Both the position numbers and the translations under genes were made by a program. A stretch of DNA of 6,947 bases, taken from an uncultured Kouleothrix sp. (GTDB lineage: Bacteria > Chloroflexota > Chloroflexia > Chloroflexales > Roseiflexaceae). The stretch covers positions 1 to 6,947 of the forward strand of contig CALLYN010000625.1 of assembly GCA_937858455.1 (NCBI GenBank), given 5' to 3'. The notes below the pieces were generated by a model, which searched no databases, was not told the DNA's origin, and saw nothing but the letters and a program-made list of their open reading frames with translations. Below, piece by piece: positions 6,618 to 6,947 of the stretch (positions are counted from its first letter, which is position 1; each line of letters begins with the position of its first letter).

Positions 6618-6635
6618 CCTGCGAATATTCGCAGG
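6618..6635. repeat. 18-bp perfect palindrome, candidate operator
   Basis: CCTGCGAATATTCGCAGG equals its own reverse complement, with no spacer, and lies 76 bp upstream of the first array gene's ATG. A spacerless symmetric site of this length near a start is typical of a dimeric regulator's operator, but the regulator is unknown. It does not fit the Gram-positive LexA box spacing. No second copy was noticed in the window. Confidence 0.45.
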
Positions 6636-6650
6636 GGTTGCGCAGGATTC

Positions 6651-6674
6651 AGGGGCCCCTCGCGGGCCCCTTTT
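6651..6674 (+). terminator. Rho-independent terminator-like hairpin, plus strand
   Basis: An 8-bp stem (6651-6658 AGGGGCCC pairing with 6664-6671 GGGCCCCT) has a 5-nt loop CTCGC and is followed by a short T run ending in TTTTC. Orientation is plus because the T run lies only on that side; on the minus strand no T tract follows. No plus-strand gene lies to its left, so it could stop antisense or spurious transcription, end a small RNA, or act as a structured leader in the array's mRNA. Confidence 0.5.
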
Positions 6675-6706
6675 CATTGCTCTTTCATGCCGGCCACGGC
6701 AGATTC

Positions 6707-6724
6707 GCGCGCCTTCCGGCGCGC
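6707..6724 (-). other. Hairpin with a GNRA-type loop on the minus transcript
   Basis: A perfect 7-bp GC stem (GCGCGCC/GGCGCGC) encloses 4 nt. Read on the minus strand the loop is GGAA, a GNRA tetraloop, which would make a very stable RNA hairpin in a 5' leader of the array transcript. Neither side has a T run, so it is not an intrinsic terminator. Whether this DNA is transcribed is unknown. Confidence 0.35.
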
Positions 6725-6828
6725 TTGGCGGCTGCGTTTCTGCATTTCATCGCAATCCGCTGGCCCGGGTTGTTGCGCATAAATAAAGTGGCGCCATGTT
6801 CAACGCAGCAACCAACAAGGAGCCGATC

Positions 6829-6947
6829 ATGAATGCAACCCACAAAGTGTTTTACAACGGTGTGAATCGTTACAAAACTGTTTCCGCCGCGGCCGCCGCG
6901 CTCATCACCGGCATGATGCTGGTGTGGTTCTACGCCGCCATCAACAA
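6829..6947 (+). CDS. Small membrane protein, N-terminal part (cut by window edge)
   Basis: The first 39 residues are visible. Residues 1-16 are polar and basic (MNATHKVFYNGVNRYK). From about 17 to 38 there is an uninterrupted hydrophobic stretch with an Ala run and LITGMMLVWFYAAI, a probable membrane segment or uncleaved signal anchor. The ATG at 6829 has AAGGAG (6817-6822) 6 nt upstream. An in-frame ATG at 6796 would add 11 residues but lacks such a site. This gene is divergent from the array and has less GC-biased codons in its first 16 positions. I do not recognise the family, and the end is missing. Confidence 0.7.
   Translation, partial: MNATHKVFYNGVNRYKTVSAAAAALITGMMLVWFYAAIN

Larger units (their letters stand above)
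6542..6828. other. Divergent intergenic region with clustered inverted repeats
   Basis: This 287-nt gap separates the minus-strand array from the plus-strand gene at 6829 and should hold promoters for both. It contains an 18-bp palindrome (6618-6635), a terminator-like hairpin (6651-6674), a weak 5-bp hairpin TGCCG/CGGCA (6688-6701) and a 7-bp hairpin (6707-6724). The most AT-rich patch is CATAAATAAAG (6778-6788). Its CATAAA matches a -10 box at 4 of 6 bases for the plus strand, but no convincing -35 lies 17 nt before it. On the minus strand TTGAAC (6797-6802) with TATGCG 16 nt on is a weak candidate. Neither promoter is firm. One minus-strand frame just upstream of the first array gene reads YSQAALAYDLALSEANRQ, which looks protein-like but has no start codon. 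Confidence 0.6.

Noticed and set aside
6460..6832. Short plus-strand open frames across the intergenic region (6460-6786, 6540-6782, 6638-6832)
   Set aside because: They lack ribosome binding sites, cross the palindrome and hairpins, and overlap one another in different frames. The ATG at 6829 with AAGGAG is the better plus-strand start.

Overview
The window is a very GC-rich (about two thirds by eye) bacterial segment with Shine-Dalgarno-led genes and two GTG starts. Codon style and gene content would fit a Chloroflexota-like genome. That is only an impression: no marker gene is present, and other high-GC phyla cannot be excluded.

Layout. Positions 1-6541 are almost entirely filled by a minus-strand tandem array of at least five related genes, read from right to left: a 566-codon gene (6541-4841), a 489-codon gene (4865-3396), a 490-codon gene (3332-1860), a 484-codon gene (1833-379), and a fifth (316-1) cut by the left edge. 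Genes 1 and 2 overlap by 25 nt. The later gaps are 63, 26 and 62 nt, so they look like one operon. Genes 2-5 each have a purine-rich ribosome binding site exactly 7 nt before the start. From 6542 to 6828 there is a divergent intergenic region with an 18-bp perfect palindrome and three hairpins, one of them terminator-like on the plus strand. At 6829 a plus-strand gene for a small membrane protein begins and runs off the right edge.

Function. All four complete proteins have the bilobal plan of the aminoglycoside phosphotransferase (APH)/choline-kinase-like small-molecule kinase superfamily: an N-lobe Lys, a catalytic-loop block and a DFD metal-binding motif. Only the promoter-proximal 566-aa protein keeps the catalytic HGD Asp. 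The other three have HRA, HRS and HGA inside a conserved replacement loop H[GR][AS]FRPxQ. All four have Gln where the family normally has the Mg-binding Asn. Each protein also carries a second, Lys-less copy of the N-lobe strand module upstream of the real one, and the fifth gene is seen to have at least this module. The array therefore looks like one candidate active kinase followed by a duplicated series of likely pseudokinases with internally duplicated N-lobes. Substrate and biological role cannot be read from the sequence. Aminoglycoside resistance should not be assumed.
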